Shown in pieces: positions 1-7,920 of a stretch of 21,232 nt of DNA. Under the pieces are notes generated by a model. The model had not been told where the DNA came from and made no database searches. It saw only the letters and a list, made by a program, of their open reading frames with translations. Source of the stretch: WHSW01 sp035296705 (GTDB lineage: Bacteria > Actinomycetota > Thermoleophilia > Solirubrobacterales > 70-9); the NCBI GenBank assembly GCA_035296705.1, contig DATHAL010000086.1:1-21232 (forward strand). The letters run 5' to 3'. The stretch's first letter is position 1. The number at the start of each line of letters is the position of its first letter. A program made the position numbers and the translations under genes.

Positions 1-1227
1 GTCTACAACATGAACCTCGCGCACCTCTCCGACGAGGTGGAGACGGTGTTCGAGCGCCTCGGCGACCACGGCGTCCGTACGGCTTGCACGCCGTTTCTCA
101 TCTACCGCGGGCGCACCCGGCACGAGATGGGGCTCGAGGGGCTCCTGCGCCGGGTCGCGGTCGCGGCCTCGTTCCGTCACGCGACCTGGGGTCCTGACGA
201 GCTGTTCTACGGCGAGCTCTATTCGAGCCGCCGCGTCCCCTGCAAGCCGACCCTCGCGCGCCCGGGCACCCGTGACGAGTACTCCGCCTGCTGCGGGCGC
301 GAGCTCGTCGAGCATGACCTCTACGACTTCCTGCTCTTCTCGCTGCCGGACAACGACTACCACTCCCACAAGCACGGCCCCGACGCGCAGCCCGACTCGA
401 TCGCGCACGCGGACGCGGCGCTCGGCGAGCTCATCGAGGCCTCCGGCGGCCTCGAGGCGTTCCTCGAGCGCAACGCGATGATCGTCGTCGCCGACCATGC
501 CCAGACCGACGTCTCCGAGCCACTCGCGCTGAGCGAGATCCTCGGCGCCGATTGGACCGTCCTCCAGCCGAACCAGGCGGATCCGGGCAGCGCCGAGCTC
601 GCCGTAAGCCCGAGCGCGCGGGCCGCCGCGATCTACGTGCTGGCCGGCGGGCCCGCTGGCGTACGCGCCCATCACGCGGTGCGCGAGCGGCTTCGAAAGC
701 TCGACGGCGTCGACCTCTGCGCTTGGCTCGAGGTCGACGGGGCGCCGCTTCTGCGCGACGCAATCCCCGGGCCTCCGCCTCCCCGGGCTGAGGCCGTGGT
801 CGAGCGTGCGGGCACCACGCTCCGCTTCCGCCCGGGCGGCCGCCCGCTCGACTGCCGCGACCGCGGCTGGCACGTCGCTGGCGACCTCGCCGCACTCGAA
901 GCCGATCGCAACGGTGATCGCCTCGAGTTCCCCGAGTACCCGGATGCCCTGGCCCGCCTTTGGTCGGCGCTGAGCGCGCCGCACGCCGGTGAGGTCGTGG
1001 TCTCGCTCGCGCCCGGTTACGAGTGCGTCGACTGGGGCGGCGCCCACCACTGTCCCGGCGGCAGCCACGGGTCCCTCGCCGCCGGCGACTCGCTCGTGCC
1101 GCTTCTCCTCTGCGGGCTCGACGCGGGGATCACGAAGCGCCGCGCCCAGTGGTCTACGCGTGACGTGGCCGGCCTCGTCACGGCTTACTTCGGCGGGCAG
1201 CGCGCCGCGGGGGGAGCCGCGCGATGA
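1..1227 (+). CDS. Alkaline-phosphatase-superfamily phosphodiesterase, 5'-truncated
   Basis: The frame is open from the first base, so the N-terminus, including the nucleophile Thr/Ser and first metal-binding Asp expected in this superfamily, lies outside the window. The visible part (405 residues from the Met at position 10) holds two later metal-site blocks: LPDNDYHSHKHGPD around residue 112, matching the PDxxGHxxGP-type block of type I phosphodiesterases/nucleotide pyrophosphatases, and IVVADH around residue 158, matching the family's SDHG site. A third His-rich block (GGAHHCPGGSHGS) near residue 345 can supply the last metal-binding His. Proteins of this family hydrolyse phosphomono- or diesters using two divalent metals; the substrate cannot be read here. 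The stop overlaps the next start (ATGA), so it is probably co-expressed with the GtrA and membrane glycosyltransferase-like genes, which hints at envelope phosphate/glycan chemistry. Confidence 0.75.
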   Translation, partial: VYNMNLAHLSDEVETVFERLGDHGVRTACTPFLIYRGRTRHEMGLEGLLRRVAVAASFRHATWGPDELFYGELYSSRRVPCKPTLARPGTRDEYSACCGRELVEHDLYDFLLFSLPDNDYHSHKHGPDAQPDSIAHADAALGELIEASGGLEAFLERNAMIVVADHAQTDVSEPLALSEILGADWTVLQPNQADPGSAELAVSPSARAAAIYVLAGGPAGVRAHHAVRERLRKLDGVDLCAWLEVDGAPLLRDAIPGPPPPRAEAVVERAGTTLRFRPGGRPLDCRDRGWHVAGDLAALEADRNGDRLEFPEYPDALARLWSALSAPHAGEVVVSLAPGYECVDWGGAHHCPGGSHGSLAAGDSLVPLLLCGLDAGITKRRAQWSTRDVAGLVTAYFGGQRAAGGAAR

Positions 1228-1724
1228 GCTCGCCGGGCCGCGGGGCTGCCGAGCGCCCTGCGTGGATCTCGGGCGAGGGCTCCGCGGCGCGTGCGGCTCA
1301 CTGGACCTGGCGCCTGATCCGCCGCATCCACCTCGGCACACGCGAGCCCGCGAACTGGGTCCAGCTCTTCAAGTTCGGCCTCGTCGGCGGCTCGGGCTAC
1401 GTCGTCAACCTGCTCGTCTTCGCGCTTCTGACCGGCGTCCTCGACATCCACCACATTCCCGCCGCCGTCGGCGCGTTCTGCGTCGCGGTGAGCAACAACT
1501 TCGTGCTCAACCGGCACTGGACGTTCGGGGCGCGCGAGGGCCACGCCGGCTTTCAGGCGGCGCGCTTCTTCGCCGTCAGCCTCGTGGGCCTCGCGTTCAA
1601 CCTGGCTCTGCTCGAGCTGCTCGTCTCCTCGGCCGGGCTCGCTGAACTGCCGGCGCAGGCGCTCGCCGTGGCGCTGGCGATGCCGGTGAACTTCATCGGC
1701 AACAAGCTGTGGACGTTCGGCTAG
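1224..1724 (+). CDS. GtrA family membrane protein
   Basis: This encodes 166 residues with a hydrophilic N-terminal stretch of about 43 residues and then four hydrophobic segments. The start of the core (VQLFKFGLVGGSGYVVNLLV, residues 46-65) and the NNFVLNRHWTFG and NFIGNKLWTFG blocks after helices 2 and 4 are hallmarks of the GtrA/DPMS_TM family. Members are small four-helix proteins proposed to flip polyprenyl-phosphate-linked sugars or to partner with glycosyltransferases. The ATG overlaps the previous stop by 4 nt, and the next gene starts 16 nt before this gene ends, so the three are translationally coupled. This fits a role in delivering lipid-linked sugar to the downstream GT-C-like protein. 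Family assignment is firm; substrate is unknown. Confidence 0.9.
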   Translation: MSSPGRGAAERPAWISGEGSAARAAHWTWRLIRRIHLGTREPANWVQLFKFGLVGGSGYVVNLLVFALLTGVLDIHHIPAAVGAFCVAVSNNFVLNRHWTFGAREGHAGFQAARFFAVSLVGLAFNLALLELLVSSAGLAELPAQALAVALAMPVNFIGNKLWTFG

Positions 1725-3358
1725 CGGCGCTCGCGGGCGCCGCGGTCCTCTGCCTCCTCGCCCCGGCGCCGACCACGGCCGTCGCGGCCGAGCCGCTGCC
1801 GGGATCGACGGCGCCGTCGCCCGCGCCCCCGGACTTCTTCCCGCCCAAGCCTGAGGGTTATGAGGTCGCATCCCGCGTCGCGATCCGGATCGCCGACAAG
1901 GATCCGAAGGTCGCGGAGCAGAGCGAGCGCTACGGGCAGCTCACGACGGCGATCCAGACGACCGACGACGGCGCCTGGCAGGTCGGATACAAGAGCGGCG
2001 ACGACGAGGTCGCCCAGGTCAAGGTCGACGGCGTCAGCGGGCAGATCCGCGAGTCGTGGACTGGCTACCAGGTCGCCTGGCCGATGGCACGCGGCTACGG
2101 CGGCCAGTTCGGCCACGTGCTCAACGCGCCGTACGTCTGGATCCCGCTGTCCCTCGTCTTCCTGCTCGGCCTCCTCGACTGGCGCCGGCCGTTCCGGATC
2201 GCGCACCTGGATCTGCTCGTGCTGCTCTCGTTCGGCATCTCACACGTCTTCTTCAACCGCGGCGAGATCGGCGTCTCGGTGCCGTTCGTCTATCCGACGC
2301 TCGCCTATCTGCTCATTCGCACGCTCTGGGTCGGGTTCCGCGGGGGTGAGGGCCTGCGGCCGAGCGCCCGAGCGAGCTGGCTCGCGATCGCCGCGGTCGT
2401 CCTCGTCGCCTTCCGGATCACGATCAACGTCGTCGACTCCGGTGTCATCGACGTGGGCTACGCCGGCACGATCGGCGCCGACCGGATCACGCACGGCGAG
2501 ACCGTCTGGGGCGAGAACCAGTTCCCCGAGGACAACCGCTTCGGCGACACGTACGGGCCGTTCAACTACTACGCCTACGTCCCGTTCGAGCTCGCGCTTC
2601 CGTGGGACGGCGAGTGGGACGAGCTTCCCTCCGCCCACGCCGCCGCGATCTTCTTCGACCTTGCCGCCGTCGCGGGGCTGATCTTCTGCGCGCGGCGTCT
2701 GCGTCCCGGCCGCCGCGGAAACCAGCTCGCCGCTGCCCTCGCCTTCGCGTGGCTCGCCTACCCGTACACCGACTTCGCGCTTCAATCGAACTCCAACGAC
2801 TCGCTGATCGCGGCGGTGCTCGCTTGGTCGCTGGCGCTGTTCGCCCGGCCCGCGGCGCGCGGCGCGAGCCTGGCGCTGGCGGCGGCCGCGAAGTTCGCCC
2901 CGCTCGTGCTCGCGCCGCTCTATGCCGCCGGCGAGTGTGGCCTACGGCCGCGCGGCTTGCGACCGGTGGCGCTCTTCGGCGCGTCGTTCCTCGCGGTGGC
3001 GGCACTGATGCTCCTGCTACCGGCGCTCGATCCCGGCCTCGCCACTTTCTACGAGCGGACGGTGAAGAGCCAGATCGACCGCACCTCGCCGTTCAGCATC
3101 TGGGGCCAGGTCGACGGGATCCAGTGGCTGCAGACCGTGGTGTTCGCGCTGACCGCGGTGGGAGCGCTCGCGCTCGCCTTCGTCCCGCGGCGCCGATCCC
3201 TGGTCCAGGTAGGGGCCCTCTCCGCCGCGGCGCTGATCGCGCTCCAGCTCTCGGTGGACCACTGGTTCTACCTCTACATCCCGTGGTTTTTGCCCGGCCT
3301 GTTCGTCGCGCTCTCGGGCGAGCGCAGCGCCGAGATGGCCGTGAAATCAGCCAACTAA
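1709..3358 (+). CDS. Membrane protein with exported PepSY-like domain and GT-C-like multi-spanning region
   Basis: The 549-residue protein starts at a GTG inside the gtrA gene, giving a good signal sequence (residues 1-27, ending AVAA). Residues about 49-125 form a soluble alpha/beta segment with V-x-VDG-x-x-G-x-I (residues 105-113) and WTGYQVAWPMARGY, resembling a PepSY-type domain. From about residue 141 there are roughly nine or ten hydrophobic helices. The segment DVGYAGTIGADRITHGETVWG followed by DTYGPFNYYAYVPFE resembles the loop of integral-membrane GT87/GT39-like glycosyltransferases that use polyprenyl-phosphate sugars. Tight coupling to GtrA supports a sugar-transfer role outside the membrane. 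The glycosyltransferase call is by resemblance; no catalytic Asp has been proven. Its stop overlaps the stop of the opposite-strand gene by 4 bp. Confidence 0.6.
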   Translation: MDVRLAALAGAAVLCLLAPAPTTAVAAEPLPGSTAPSPAPPDFFPPKPEGYEVASRVAIRIADKDPKVAEQSERYGQLTTAIQTTDDGAWQVGYKSGDDEVAQVKVDGVSGQIRESWTGYQVAWPMARGYGGQFGHVLNAPYVWIPLSLVFLLGLLDWRRPFRIAHLDLLVLLSFGISHVFFNRGEIGVSVPFVYPTLAYLLIRTLWVGFRGGEGLRPSARASWLAIAAVVLVAFRITINVVDSGVIDVGYAGTIGADRITHGETVWGENQFPEDNRFGDTYGPFNYYAYVPFELALPWDGEWDELPSAHAAAIFFDLAAVAGLIFCARRLRPGRRGNQLAAALAFAWLAYPYTDFALQSNSNDSLIAAVLAWSLALFARPAARGASLALAAAAKFAPLVLAPLYAAGECGLRPRGLRPVALFGASFLAVAALMLLLPALDPGLATFYERTVKSQIDRTSPFSIWGQVDGIQWLQTVVFALTAVGALALAFVPRRRSLVQVGALSAAALIALQLSVDHWFYLYIPWFLPGLFVALSGERSAEMAVKSAN

Positions 3359-4134
3359 TCGGGCGCGGGCTCGAGCACCTGCTCGATCGAGCGCGCAAGA
3401 CCGTCGTCGCCGATCTCGACCACGACGGCGTTCACCCAGACGTCGTCCTCCGCGGTCGTGAACTTGACGGCCATCTGGGTGCGGAACCCCTCGAGCGCCT
3501 GTTCCCACCGGACTCCGAGCACGCTCGCCCGCGATCCGGTCATGCCGACGTCGCAGATGAACGCCGTCCCCTTCGGCAGCACCCTCGAGTCGGCGGTCGG
3601 CACGTGCGTGTGCGTGCCGACCACGGCGGCGGCCCGGCCGTCCAGGTGCCATCCCATCGCGATCTTCTCCGACGTCACCTCGGCGTGGAAATCGACGAAG
3701 AAGGCGTCCGCCTCGCCGCCCAGGCGCTCGAGCAGCGCGTCCGCTTCGGTGAACGGCGAACGGGCGGCGCGCAGCTGCACCTGGCCGATGAGGTTGATCA
3801 CGGCGAGGCGAGTTCCGCCGACGTCGACGATCACGTGCCCGTGTCCGGGGTTACCGGTCATGAAGTTGGCCGGGCGCACCACGCGCTCGCTCGTGTCGAG
3901 GTAATCGAACGCGTCGCGATGGCGGAAGGCGTGGTTGCCGAGGGTGATCACATCGGCGCCGAGCGCGAACAGCTCCTCGCCCGTCTTGCGCGTGATCCCG
4001 AGGCCGCCCGCTGTGTTCTCGCCGTTCACGATGATGAGATCGGGCTCGAGCCGCTCGCGGAGCCCGGGCATCGTGCGGGCGAGACCGGCGCGCCCGGGCT
4101 TGCCGACCACGTCGCCGACGAACAGAACCTTCAT
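3355..4134 (-). CDS. YmdB-type (TIGR00282) metallophosphoesterase
   Basis: The protein has 259 residues starting MKVLFVGDVVGKPGR; the usual family length is about 260. Every expected metal-site position is present: D8 in GDVVG, E39 and N40 in NGEN, N67-H68 in LGNH, H150 in DFHAE, and H175/H177 in GTHTHVPT. DVGMTG (residues 195-200) is the usual conserved tail block. The family is a dinuclear metal phosphodiesterase; the Bacillus member hydrolyses 2',3'- and 3',5'-cyclic nucleotides and affects biofilm and sporulation decisions. The frame remains open upstream, but that part is antisense to the ABC ATPase, so I take the ATG that begins the conserved strand. It is divergent from the ABC exporter (51 bp apart) and shares a TACGCT box 10 nt before its start. 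Confidence 0.93.
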   Translation of the reverse strand: MKVLFVGDVVGKPGRAGLARTMPGLRERLEPDLIIVNGENTAGGLGITRKTGEELFALGADVITLGNHAFRHRDAFDYLDTSERVVRPANFMTGNPGHGHVIVDVGGTRLAVINLIGQVQLRAARSPFTEADALLERLGGEADAFFVDFHAEVTSEKIAMGWHLDGRAAAVVGTHTHVPTADSRVLPKGTAFICDVGMTGSRASVLGVRWEQALEGFRTQMAVKFTTAEDDVWVNAVVVEIGDDGLARSIEQVLEPAPD

Positions 4135-4144
4135 CCCGCGGAGC

Positions 4145-4150
4145 AGCGTA
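4145..4150 (-). promoter_or_regulatory. Candidate -10 box for the YmdB-type gene
   Basis: On the minus strand the hexamer reads TACGCT and ends 10 nt before the ATG at 4134. No -35 match is evident. The leader would be only a few nucleotides long, in line with other starts in this window. Confidence 0.35.
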
Positions 4151-4172
4151 TCCGCCGGCACCAGCCGTCCCG

Positions 4173-4178
4173 TAGGTT
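4173..4178 (+). promoter_or_regulatory. Candidate -10 box placing a leaderless start at GTG 4186
   Basis: The hexamer TAGGTT ends 7 nt before GTG 4186, the same spacing as the TAGAAT box at hemB. Transcription would begin at or very near the start codon, which favours 4186 over the in-frame GTG codons at 4201 and 4219. Confidence 0.45.
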
Positions 4179-4185
4179 TCCGCCG

Positions 4186-4908
4186 GTGAGCGGGAACCAG
4201 GTGAGCGGCGCGAGCGCCGTGATCGAGGCGCGCGGCCTGAGCAAGAGCTTCGGTGAGCGGCGCGCACTCAGCGACGTCTCGTTCGCGGCGGCACGCGGCG
4301 AGCTCCTCGCGGTGATCGGGCCAAACGGCGCCGGCAAGACGACGCTGCTCTCGATCCTCGCCGGGATCCTCGACGCGGACTCGGGCACGATCGCGGTCCC
4401 CGGCGAGGTCGGCTGGGTGCCCCAGTCCGCGGCGCTCTACCGACGCCTCACGGTGGCCGAGAACCTGCGCCTGTTCGCGCACCTGGAGCAGGTCGCCGAC
4501 GTCGACGCCGCCGTCGAGCGGATGCTCGAGCAGACCGGCCTCGCGGACCGCCGCGACGATCAGGTGGGGACGCTCTCGGGCGGAAACCAGCAGCGCGTGA
4601 ACATCGCTATCGGCCTGCTCACGGCGCCGGCGGTGCTCCTCCTCGACGAGCCCTCCACCGGCCTCGACCCGCGCCAGCGCGAGCGGCTGTGGGAGTTCGT
4701 GCTCGGGCTCGCCGGCGGCGGCACGACCGTGATCTATACGACCCATCATCTGCTCGAGGCGGAGCGCTACGGCACCCGGCTCCTGGTGCTGGCCGACGGC
4801 GAGGACGTCTTCGACGGCACCGCCGTCGACCTTCATCGGGCGGTTCCGGGACCCAACGGCGACTTCGAGGCCGCGTTCGTGCGCTTCCTGCGCGAGCGCG
4901 GCCACTAG
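4186..4908 (+). CDS. ABC transporter ATP-binding protein
   Basis: This is a single nucleotide-binding domain of 240 residues. Walker A is GPNGAGKT (residues 45-52), followed by the Q-loop VPQSAALYRR, the signature LSGGNQQR, Walker B AVLLLDEP with the D-loop STGLDP, and the H-loop YTTHH. All catalytic residues are intact. It powers the permease encoded 12 bp downstream and acts on the inner face of the membrane. The compact layout and paired ABC-2 permease resemble the NatA/CcmA-like drug or lipid exporter class (inference). The start is GTG 4186, supported by a TAGGTT box 7 nt upstream; GTG 4201, with GGGA 5 nt before it, is an alternative. The frame is open much further upstream, but that part is antisense to the metallophosphoesterase. 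Confidence 0.93.
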   Translation: MSGNQVSGASAVIEARGLSKSFGERRALSDVSFAAARGELLAVIGPNGAGKTTLLSILAGILDADSGTIAVPGEVGWVPQSAALYRRLTVAENLRLFAHLEQVADVDAAVERMLEQTGLADRRDDQVGTLSGGNQQRVNIAIGLLTAPAVLLLDEPSTGLDPRQRERLWEFVLGLAGGGTTVIYTTHHLLEAERYGTRLLVLADGEDVFDGTAVDLHRAVPGPNGDFEAAFVRFLRERGH

Positions 4909-4920
4909 CGGACAACTGCG

Positions 4921-6276
4921 GTGCGCTGGCTCCTCCTCAAGGACCTCCAGATCCTGCGGCGCTCACCGCTGATCGTCGGGCTGCTGATCGCCTACCCGAT
5001 CGCGCTCGGGGTCCTGATCGGCTTCGCGCTCTCGGCGGACAACTCGAAGCCGCGCGTGGCCTTCCTGAACGAGGTGCCGTCGGACCAGAACTTCTCGATC
5101 GGCAGCGGCGACGAGACGATCGACCGCGATCTCGCCCGCAATCAGCTCTGCAGCAGGGTCGAGTGCGTCGACGTCTCCTCGCGCTCGGAGGCCGAACACA
5201 AGGTCGAGGACGGGGAGGTGATCGCCGCCCTGATCCTGCCACCCGACCTGCTCGACAAGCTCAACTCGCTCGCCAGCCTCGATCCCCAGCAGCCAAGGGT
5301 CGAGGTGCTCGTCAACCAGGACGACCCGCTCAAGGCGAGCCTCGTCGACGACCGAATCCAGGCGCTCGTCACGGAGGCGAACCTGATCCTCTCCCAGCGG
5401 ATCTCCGACGAGGCGTCGACCTATCTGAACCTGCTGATCGAGGGCGGCAGCTTCAGCCTCCCGCTGATCGGCGATATCGACGTCCTCGGCCTCCAGCGCG
5501 CCGGCGCGATGCTGCGCACGGTGGCCCGGGCGGTGCCCGAGGGCAGCGCGCACGCCTCGCTCGAGCGGGTGATCCGGTTCGCCAAGCTCGCCCGGCAGAA
5601 CCTCGACTTCGCGCTTCCGATCCTCGGGGCCGTTGCCGAGCCGATCGCCGTGGACAAGCAGGTCGTGGCGGGCGACACCGCCGAGCTCGACACGTTCGCG
5701 ATTGCGGTCGCGGTCACGGTGACGCTGATGTTCGTGACCGTGCTCCTCGTCGCGGGGTCACTCGCGCTCGAGCGCGAGGAGAACGCCTTCGGGCGCATCA
5801 CGCGCGGGCTCGTCGGCCCCACGGGCCTCCTCGCGGAGAAGATCGCGCTCGGGATCGTCGCCTCGTTCGCGGTGACCCTCCTGCTCCTCGCCGCGCTCAG
5901 CGCGCTCGTCTCGATCGACTGGGGCCGGACCCCCCTGATCCTCTGCGCGATCCTCGGCGGCGGCGCGGCATTCGCCGCCTTCGGTGCCGCGATCGGCGGC
6001 TCGGCGCGCGAGGTGCGCGCGAGCTCGCTGCTCGCGTTCATGGTCTCGCTTCCGATCGCGTTTCTCTCGCTCGTCCCGTCGGGGACGGTGAGCGCCACCG
6101 TCTTCCACGTGATCGAGTTCGTGCGGGCGCTCTTTCCGTTCGACGCGGCGCGCGACACCATGCAGGGAGCGCTGGACGCGGCCGGACCCTCGGTCGGCGT
6201 GCCGCTCCTCCATCTGACGGCGGTGCTCGTCGCCTACGGCGTCATCGCGCGCCTCGCCCTGCGACGATTCGCCTAG
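4921..6276 (+). CDS. ABC-2 type transporter permease
   Basis: The 451-residue protein has one N-terminal membrane helix (about 17-38), a large hydrophilic, presumably extracytoplasmic domain (about 40-255), and then five or six closely packed hydrophobic helices. This is the ABC-2 (ABC2_membrane_3) topology, in which one helix precedes an external domain and the rest form the channel. The coupling-loop region LEREENAFGRITRG lies after the second helix, as is usual. The GTG start sits 12 bp after the ATPase stop, so the two form one exporter, probably as a 2:2 complex. The substrate cannot be read. The external domain carries two Cys residues close together (CSRVEC, about residue 77), which could form a disulfide. 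Confidence 0.88.
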   Translation: MRWLLLKDLQILRRSPLIVGLLIAYPIALGVLIGFALSADNSKPRVAFLNEVPSDQNFSIGSGDETIDRDLARNQLCSRVECVDVSSRSEAEHKVEDGEVIAALILPPDLLDKLNSLASLDPQQPRVEVLVNQDDPLKASLVDDRIQALVTEANLILSQRISDEASTYLNLLIEGGSFSLPLIGDIDVLGLQRAGAMLRTVARAVPEGSAHASLERVIRFAKLARQNLDFALPILGAVAEPIAVDKQVVAGDTAELDTFAIAVAVTVTLMFVTVLLVAGSLALEREENAFGRITRGLVGPTGLLAEKIALGIVASFAVTLLLLAALSALVSIDWGRTPLILCAILGGGAAFAAFGAAIGGSAREVRASSLLAFMVSLPIAFLSLVPSGTVSATVFHVIEFVRALFPFDAARDTMQGALDAAGPSVGVPLLHLTAVLVAYGVIARLALRRFA

Positions 6277-6304
6277 ACCTCCGAGCGAGGGGCTCCAGCG
6301 GGCA

Positions 6305-6745
6305 ATGGTCTTCCGCAGCATCCTGGTCGCGATCGATGGCAGCGAAACCGCGTGGCGGGCGCTGGAGGCCGGGGCCGAGCTGGCCGAGGCGCTGAACGCG
6401 AAGCTCACGGTCATCTCGGTCGCGCCGCACGTTCCGCCCGGCGCCTACAGGGCGGGTGTCGACGTCCCGACGCTCGAGCACGAGGTCGAGAGCGAGGTCG
6501 ACCGGCTGCTCAGGACCGCCGTCGACTCGCTTCCCGGCGGTCTGCCGGTGACCGTTCTGCACAAGCACGGGAACGCCGGCGAGGGGATCCTCAAGCAGCT
6601 CAAGGCGGGCGACCACGACCTCCTGGTGATGGGCTCGCGCGGCCGCGGGCGCGTGGCGACGAACCTGTTCGGCAGCGTGGCCGCATACGTCTTCTTCCAC
6701 TCGCGGGTGCCGATGCTCGTGATCCAGCCGCAGGAAGAGCGCTAG
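6305..6745 (+). CDS. Universal stress protein (UspA family)
   Basis: A single 146-residue Usp domain. It opens FRSILVAIDGSE with the nucleotide-contacting D11 and carries a complete ATP-binding signature G110-x2-G113-x9-G123-S124 in the segment MGSRGRGRVATNLFGS, so it should be of the ATP-binding class. The last strand VPMLVIQP completes the fold. Such proteins act in the cytoplasm under starvation, redox or energy stress, but the specific role here is unknown. It begins 28 bp after the permease gene and faces the PAS-EAL gene tail to tail with only 14 bp between stops. I see no clear promoter; it may be transcribed with the exporter genes. Confidence 0.92.
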   Translation: MVFRSILVAIDGSETAWRALEAGAELAEALNAKLTVISVAPHVPPGAYRAGVDVPTLEHEVESEVDRLLRTAVDSLPGGLPVTVLHKHGNAGEGILKQLKAGDHDLLVMGSRGRGRVATNLFGSVAAYVFFHSRVPMLVIQPQEER

Positions 6746-6759
6746 GGCTGATCGCCCGC

Positions 6760-7857
6760 TCAGACGGGGATCGGGCGACCGATCAAATAGCCCTGCGCGC
6801 GGTCGACGCGATAGTCGCGCAGGAGCTCGTATGTCGCCACGTCCTCAACGCCCTCGGCGACGGTCTGCAGGCCGAGCTCCTTCGCGATCGCCGCGATCCC
6901 GCGCACGAGCGCGCGGTCCTCGACGCTCGCGCTCATTCCGGCGACGAAGCTGGCGTCGATCTTGAGGATCTGGACGGGTAGCTGGCGAAGGTTGGTGAGC
7001 GAGGCGTAGCCGGTGCCGAAGTCGTCGAGCGCGATCAACGCGCCCAGCCGCCCGAGGCGCTCCGCCAGGTCCTGTGCCTCCTCGAGGTTCTCGAGCGCGG
7101 CCGTCTCCGTGATCTCGAAGACGAGGCGCCGTGCCGCGACCCCGACCCCGGCCACCCGCTCCGCGAGCTCGTTCATGAGCTCCTCGTCGGCGATCGAGCG
7201 CGCCGAGAGGTTGATCTCGACGTGTCGCCCCCGGTCCGCCAGCGCGAGGCCCTTGCGGACCATCCACTCGTCGATCGCGAGGATCGCGCCGGAGCGCTCC
7301 GCCGCGGGCAGGAACTCCGACGGCAGTGCGACCCGCCCGTCCTCGTCCATCCGCAGCCTCACGAGGAGCTCCTCCTGGACGATCCGCCCCGTGCTCGGCT
7401 CGATGATCGGCTGGCCGTAGGCGAGCAGCCTGCCGTCCTGGATCGCCTCGAGCACCTCGCGCTCGGCCAGCTTGCCGTCGGTGACGTCGAAGGCGACCGC
7501 GAACCAGGTCTCTCCGTCGCTGCGCGCCTTCCAGTGAAGCCATCGGTACTCGCCGCCGCGGGTCCGGAAGCGGCTTTCGAACGCGATCAGCTCGCGGTCG
7601 CCCTCGCCGACCCGCGCCAGCTCCAGGCGGGTGCGGTCGGCGTCCGCCGGATGGACGAACTCGACCAGGGGCCGCGACATCAGCTCCTCGCGGCCCCACC
7701 CGAGCGTCGTCTCCCAGGCGGTGTTGAGGGAGCTGAGGCGGCCGTCGTCGCTCGCGGTGCAGATCAGATCCCGGGAGATGTCGAACGCGAGATCCCCAGG
7801 ATCGGCCCTGATGGCGTCGTTTTCCTCCCCGATGCCCACTGCTTCACCCGTGGTCAT
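6760..7857 (-). CDS. PAS-EAL cyclic-di-GMP phosphodiesterase
   Basis: The protein has 365 residues. A PAS domain (about 22-127) has the typical N-terminal core (residues 25-54) and the C-terminal FRTRGGEYRWLHWKA and AVAFDVTD segments. An EAL domain follows (about 133-365). Catalytic positions are present: E163 in ELLVR, N216 in INLS, E248 and E251 in FEITET, D278-D279 in LDDFGTGYASL (loop 6 intact), K299 in LKID, E335 in VAEGVED, and Q355 in QGYLIGRP. It should therefore hydrolyse cyclic di-GMP to pGpG. There is no GGDEF domain and no membrane helix, so PAS would be a cytoplasmic sensor for ligand or redox state. ATG 7857 is the first start, but a promoter whose -10 overlaps it suggests that GTG at 7839 (codon 7) may be used. 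Confidence 0.93.
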   Translation of the reverse strand: MTTGEAVGIGEENDAIRADPGDLAFDISRDLICTASDDGRLSSLNTAWETTLGWGREELMSRPLVEFVHPADADRTRLELARVGEGDRELIAFESRFRTRGGEYRWLHWKARSDGETWFAVAFDVTDGKLAEREVLEAIQDGRLLAYGQPIIEPSTGRIVQEELLVRLRMDEDGRVALPSEFLPAAERSGAILAIDEWMVRKGLALADRGRHVEINLSARSIADEELMNELAERVAGVGVAARRLVFEITETAALENLEEAQDLAERLGRLGALIALDDFGTGYASLTNLRQLPVQILKIDASFVAGMSASVEDRALVRGIAAIAKELGLQTVAEGVEDVATYELLRDYRVDRAQGYLIGRPIPV

Positions 7858-7885
7858 GCTAAGCGCGCGGCTCGGCGGGGGTCAA
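7856..7885 (-). promoter_or_regulatory. Candidate sigma70-type promoter for the PAS-EAL gene
   Basis: On the minus strand TTGACC (7880-7885) is followed after 18 nt by TAGCAT (7856-7861), giving 5/6 and 4/6 matches to the consensus. The -10 box overlaps the annotated ATG, so the transcript would begin near 7849, inside the first codons. Confidence 0.4.
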
Positions 7886-7920
7886 TCGACAACCGCGCGC
7901 CGGCTGCGATCATTCAGCCC

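Noticed and set aside
2602..4185. Long plus-strand open frame leading into the ABC ATPase
   Set aside because: It is out of frame with the membrane protein gene and antisense to the YmdB-type gene, and its translation is Arg/Ala/Pro-rich shadow; only the part from GTG 4186 has ABC motifs.
4135..4905. Minus-strand open frame upstream of the YmdB-type start
   Set aside because: It is antisense to the ABC ATPase and shows no conserved motif; the family begins at MKVLFVGD.
6745..6757. GGGC-TGATC-GCCC hairpin between uspA and the PAS-EAL gene as a bidirectional terminator
   Set aside because: A 4-bp stem with no T-run is too weak in DNA of this base composition.
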